From NCBI GenBank assembly GCA_965267505.1, contig OZ254081.1, positions 2,480,001-2,544,000 of the forward strand: a DNA stretch of 64,000 nt. The letters run 5' to 3'. The DNA comes from JANQHS01 sp965267505 (lineage in GTDB: Bacteria; Bacteroidota; Bacteroidia; Cytophagales; CCMP332). This document shows, piece by piece, positions 63,609 to 64,000 of this stretch (its first letter is position 1; each line of letters opens with the position of its first letter). Made by a program: the position numbers and the translations under genes. Under the pieces are notes generated by a model that was not told where the DNA came from, made no database searches, and saw nothing but the letters and a program-made list of their open reading frames with translations.

Positions 63609-64000
63609 TGCGTAGACTCGGCCTGATCATATTTGCATTTTGGCCGTTAGTACTTCTGGGACAGAGCACAGCCTTCCAGAAGGGTGAAGACCGTGAATTC
63701 TACCAGGCGAATGACCTGTGGTTTAAGAAAAAGTACCTTCAGGCAGCCCAAAAATGGGAGGATCTAGAAATAAGGCCCATGTCCATCCTGGAGCTAAACG
63801 ACCAATATTTAAGTCGCTTAGCTCGTCAACTTCTTTTAAGGCAGCATTCTAACCTTGCTCTTGAGGAATTCTTTGATCAAAATCCAACTCACCCGGATAG
63901 ATCAAAGGCCTTCCTTGTTATGGGGCTTGAAGCCTTCAGAAACCGAAATTATTCCGGGTCTATCAAATACTTTGAGAAGGTCAGCTATGAGGAGCTGGAT
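63609..64000 (+). CDS. TPR-like exported protein, 5' part (continues outside window)
   Basis: A reading frame from the ATG at 63609 runs to the window end and is too short to be counted as complete. It starts with a signal peptide (RRLGLIIFAFWPLVLLGQS), followed by helical repeats with FYQANDLWFKKKYLQAAQKW and later AFRNRNYSGSIKYFEKV, typical of tetratricopeptide repeats. It is six bases from the receptor stop. Proteins of this kind are often long outer-envelope scaffolds; the rest is needed for a full call. Confidence 0.75.

Overview
The window is chromosomal DNA from a member of the Bacteroidota, probably a free-living aquatic or marine lineage near the Cytophagales/Flavobacteriales. This is inferred from content. 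There are several type IX secretion (T9SS) C-terminal sorting domains, TonB-dependent receptors with carboxypeptidase-like N-termini, DUF4199 proteins, LytS-type kinases with two-component-regulator propellers, an HmuY-family lipoprotein, and promoter-like TAnnTTTG boxes upstream of several genes. TTG start codons are common. There is no rRNA operon, CRISPR array, prophage or recognisable transposase.

Layout. 1-2.5 kb: dihydroorotase-like gene (5' end missing), two DUF4199 membrane proteins and a membrane-linked family 2 glycosyltransferase, all overlapping. 2.5-7.8 kb: methyltransferase, leucine-rich-repeat protein, a BamA-like barrel coupled to a second barrel, and an LpxL-type acyltransferase. 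7.8-12.1 kb: heme/iron-type uptake locus (AraC regulator divergent from a TonB receptor plus an HmuY-like lipoprotein), closed by a strong terminator. 12.2-16.7 kb: two-gene NAD-dependent formate dehydrogenase, with NuoE and NuoF fused in one subunit. 16.7-21.9 kb: a giant T9SS adhesin-like gene with an exact 519-bp internal period, split by a one-base frameshift. 21.9-32.6 kb (all minus strand): DUF255 thioredoxin-like protein, an ECF sigma factor with an inner-to-outer-membrane anti-sigma/beta-barrel protein and a lipoprotein, small secreted proteins, cyclophilin, and a T9SS-exported sugar-dehydrogenase-like protein.

32.6-36.9 kb is the most unusual part. A 46-bp direct repeat (44/46 identical) carries the last 15 nt of tRNA-Asp plus its terminator. 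It brackets about 4.1 kb beside the intact tRNA-Asp gene. Inside lie a 699-aa protein (winged helix, split PIN-like nuclease, coiled coil, two C-terminal membrane helices) and an exported trypsin-like protease. I read this as a small integrated island that has lost its integrase. The PIN/membrane protein is my best candidate for an undescribed, possibly defensive, effector.

37-41 kb: membrane protein, two related Cys-rich lipoproteins and an exported transglutaminase-like protein. 41.2-48.8 kb: two tandem copies of a propeller histidine kinase/LytTR regulator operon. 48.8-64 kb: housekeeping genes (typA, accA, tyrS, holA, hutU) mixed with envelope proteins, an MBL hydrolase, a patatin, a second TonB receptor, and the start of a TPR-like gene cut by the window end.
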